Shown piece after piece: positions 62,541 through 64,000 of a DNA stretch of 64,000 bases (its first letter is position 1; every line of letters begins with the position of its first letter). The stretch is taken from contig CM044863.1 in assembly GCA_024500155.1 (NCBI GenBank), forward strand, positions 10,781,501-10,845,500. Direction: 5' to 3'. The position numbers and the translations under genes are program-made. A model generated the notes under the pieces. That model saw only the letters and a list, made by a program, of their open reading frames with translations. It was not told where the DNA came from and searched no databases. The DNA is from Chenopodium formosanum (taxonomy: Eukaryota > Streptophyta > Magnoliopsida > Caryophyllales > Amaranthaceae).

Positions 62541-64000
62541 AAGTCTATTGGTTATTTCGAAACAAAATGAATAAATAGTGCTTGAGCCAATAGATATTTT
62601 AACGAAAGTAGTGGATATAAAATACTCCTTACTTAGTAATTTAGTATAAATAAAAAATAGTGCACAGCAATGATTTTAGGAAAGGAACTGCGAATAATTC
62701 TTTTGGCAAAATGGGTCCGAGCAACTAGTGACTAGCAGTCTAGCACTGCATGTGGATCGTGCCTCATAAAGTCATAAGTCATTACTTTTTTAGCCTGGGG
62801 CGTGTAATGCGTGTTCAATTAACACAATTATATCCATGAAAATATGCTCCCTTTGTTTTTATTTATTATTTTTATAATCATTTTAAAGATGTTTATAGCT
62901 ATAAAAGTTGGGGATTTTTTTTGAGGAAAATAAAAGTTGGGGATTAAATAGAGGTTTAAATAGTCCAAATCACAAATATAAGCGTTTAATTACAGAGTTC
63001 GAGAGGTTTGAAGGAGAGTTTTGATTCTAAAATACTTGATGTAGGACGATTTTAAAATAGTGGATTGGAAATATAAAGTTGTATAAATGTTAAAACTTAA
63101 AAGAGTATCTATCTTTTCCTACATTTTCTAAGAATTTCTCATACTCCGTATACTACATTATTCAAAAACTTTTGTATGCATCCGATGTATAGTAATATTA
63201 CTGTATATCGGGATAACTTTTGTTGAATTTAGGATAATTTTTTTTTTGGGTAATTTTTAATAATAAAATATAAATAACTTTTATTTATATTAGGGTAATT
63301 TATTTATATAAAGATGTAGTGTGTAAAAACACACTATTGATTTGTTTGTTTGACGTGGATGTCAACTAACTTTTTCAATTTTTGAAAGTTGATATCAATT
63401 AACTTATTTACTTCGTAGCTAAAAGTTAAAGTTATAAAGGGTGACATTCAAAACTTAGGATTAAATCTCGTTTACATCATTGTCTTTATAGCTATTTCTT
63501 TACACCAAACACAAATATACTCCGTATTAAATATAAATACAAAAGGAAACCTGATAATGTGACACTAGTCTTATTTTATAAAGATTTTGCTTTGCTTGGC
63601 TATGTAATAAAATACCACCAACTTGCTGGGAACATTTGCATAGATTAGAACATTCATTTATCAATATGACGATTTCCCTCTACGAAAATCTTGCATAGGA
63701 AATTAAGAAGTATTATTGAAAATATTAATAAATATTTCAAAATCTGTTGAACCTTCTTCAAGATTTAGCAAATCAAATTTCAATGATTTGCAATTGAAAT
63801 TGTACTCGAGACCTAGTGCTATTCTCTAGAATAGTTATGGCAACCAGTGCACAACTCATTTATACATTTGAGTCTATTTGCACCCCTAGTGAACTGAAAC
63901 AGTAGTTGTTCATTAAGAAAATGGGTTCATACCAACGGAACAACAGTCCTCAATATTCACACAGCGGAGTTCTGAACACAGTAAGCGAGTAACCCAACAA

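Larger units (their letters stand above)
59191..64000. other. Gene-free, TE-derived right end of the window
   Basis: Apart from the fold-back element, Stowaway and possible CACTA remnant, no gene was recognised. 60380-62130 is AT-rich with a pyrimidine-rich patch (60895-60960) and a purine-rich patch (61915-61985); open frames there are short and without features. 62350-62530 looks LTR-derived. 62540-64000 is AT-rich sequence with nothing identified. Confidence 0.5.

Overview
The window is nuclear DNA of a flowering plant, most likely a core eudicot. The evidence is intron-rich genes with GT-AG splice sites, plastid transit peptides, proteins close to their Arabidopsis counterparts, and AT-rich spacers full of MITEs, Helitrons and LTR remnants. 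The recurring tail ACTCCGTA and the repeat flavour would fit Caryophyllales, but that is only an impression. No rRNA, tRNA or CRISPR was recognised.

Layout. Positions 1-3128 (minus): 5' two thirds of a plastid rhodanese-domain gene of the CAS-like type, running off the left edge. 3129-7402: repeat-rich spacer. 7403-15263 (plus): complete CCT2, the beta subunit of the cytosolic chaperonin CCT/TRiC (11 coding exons, 527 aa). 15264-17722: spacer with a clean hAT-type MITE. 17723-34585 (plus): complete SAC9-type phosphoinositide phosphatase (13 coding exons, 1602 aa) whose third coding intron carries a Pack-MULE holding a U-box/armadillo gene fragment. 35483-37102 (plus): two-exon gene for a small predicted thylakoid-lumen protein. 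38703-42912 (plus): HAD-superfamily IIA hydrolase (7 exons, 307 aa). 43765-48873 (minus): complete 2-isopropylmalate synthase (12 exons, 637 aa). 50535-51217 (minus): a second, intact, diverged copy of the first IPMS exon with no further exons of its own. 51218-64000: gene-free, TE-rich, including a three-level nest of a Helitron containing a solo LTR that contains another solo LTR in opposite orientation.

The genes are unrelated housekeeping and plastid genes and do not form a pathway cluster. Two of them, the rhodanese gene and SAC9, correspond to Arabidopsis loci adjacent by number (At3g59780 and At3g59770, from memory), so the left half looks like conserved microsynteny with CCT2 between them. 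The points most worth a second look are the orphan IPMS first exon (candidate alternative promoter and transit peptide, or a truncated duplicate), the Pack-MULE inside SAC9, and the nested Helitron/LTR complex. Exon boundaries were worked out by hand from splice signals, reading phase and remembered homologues; no alignment was run.
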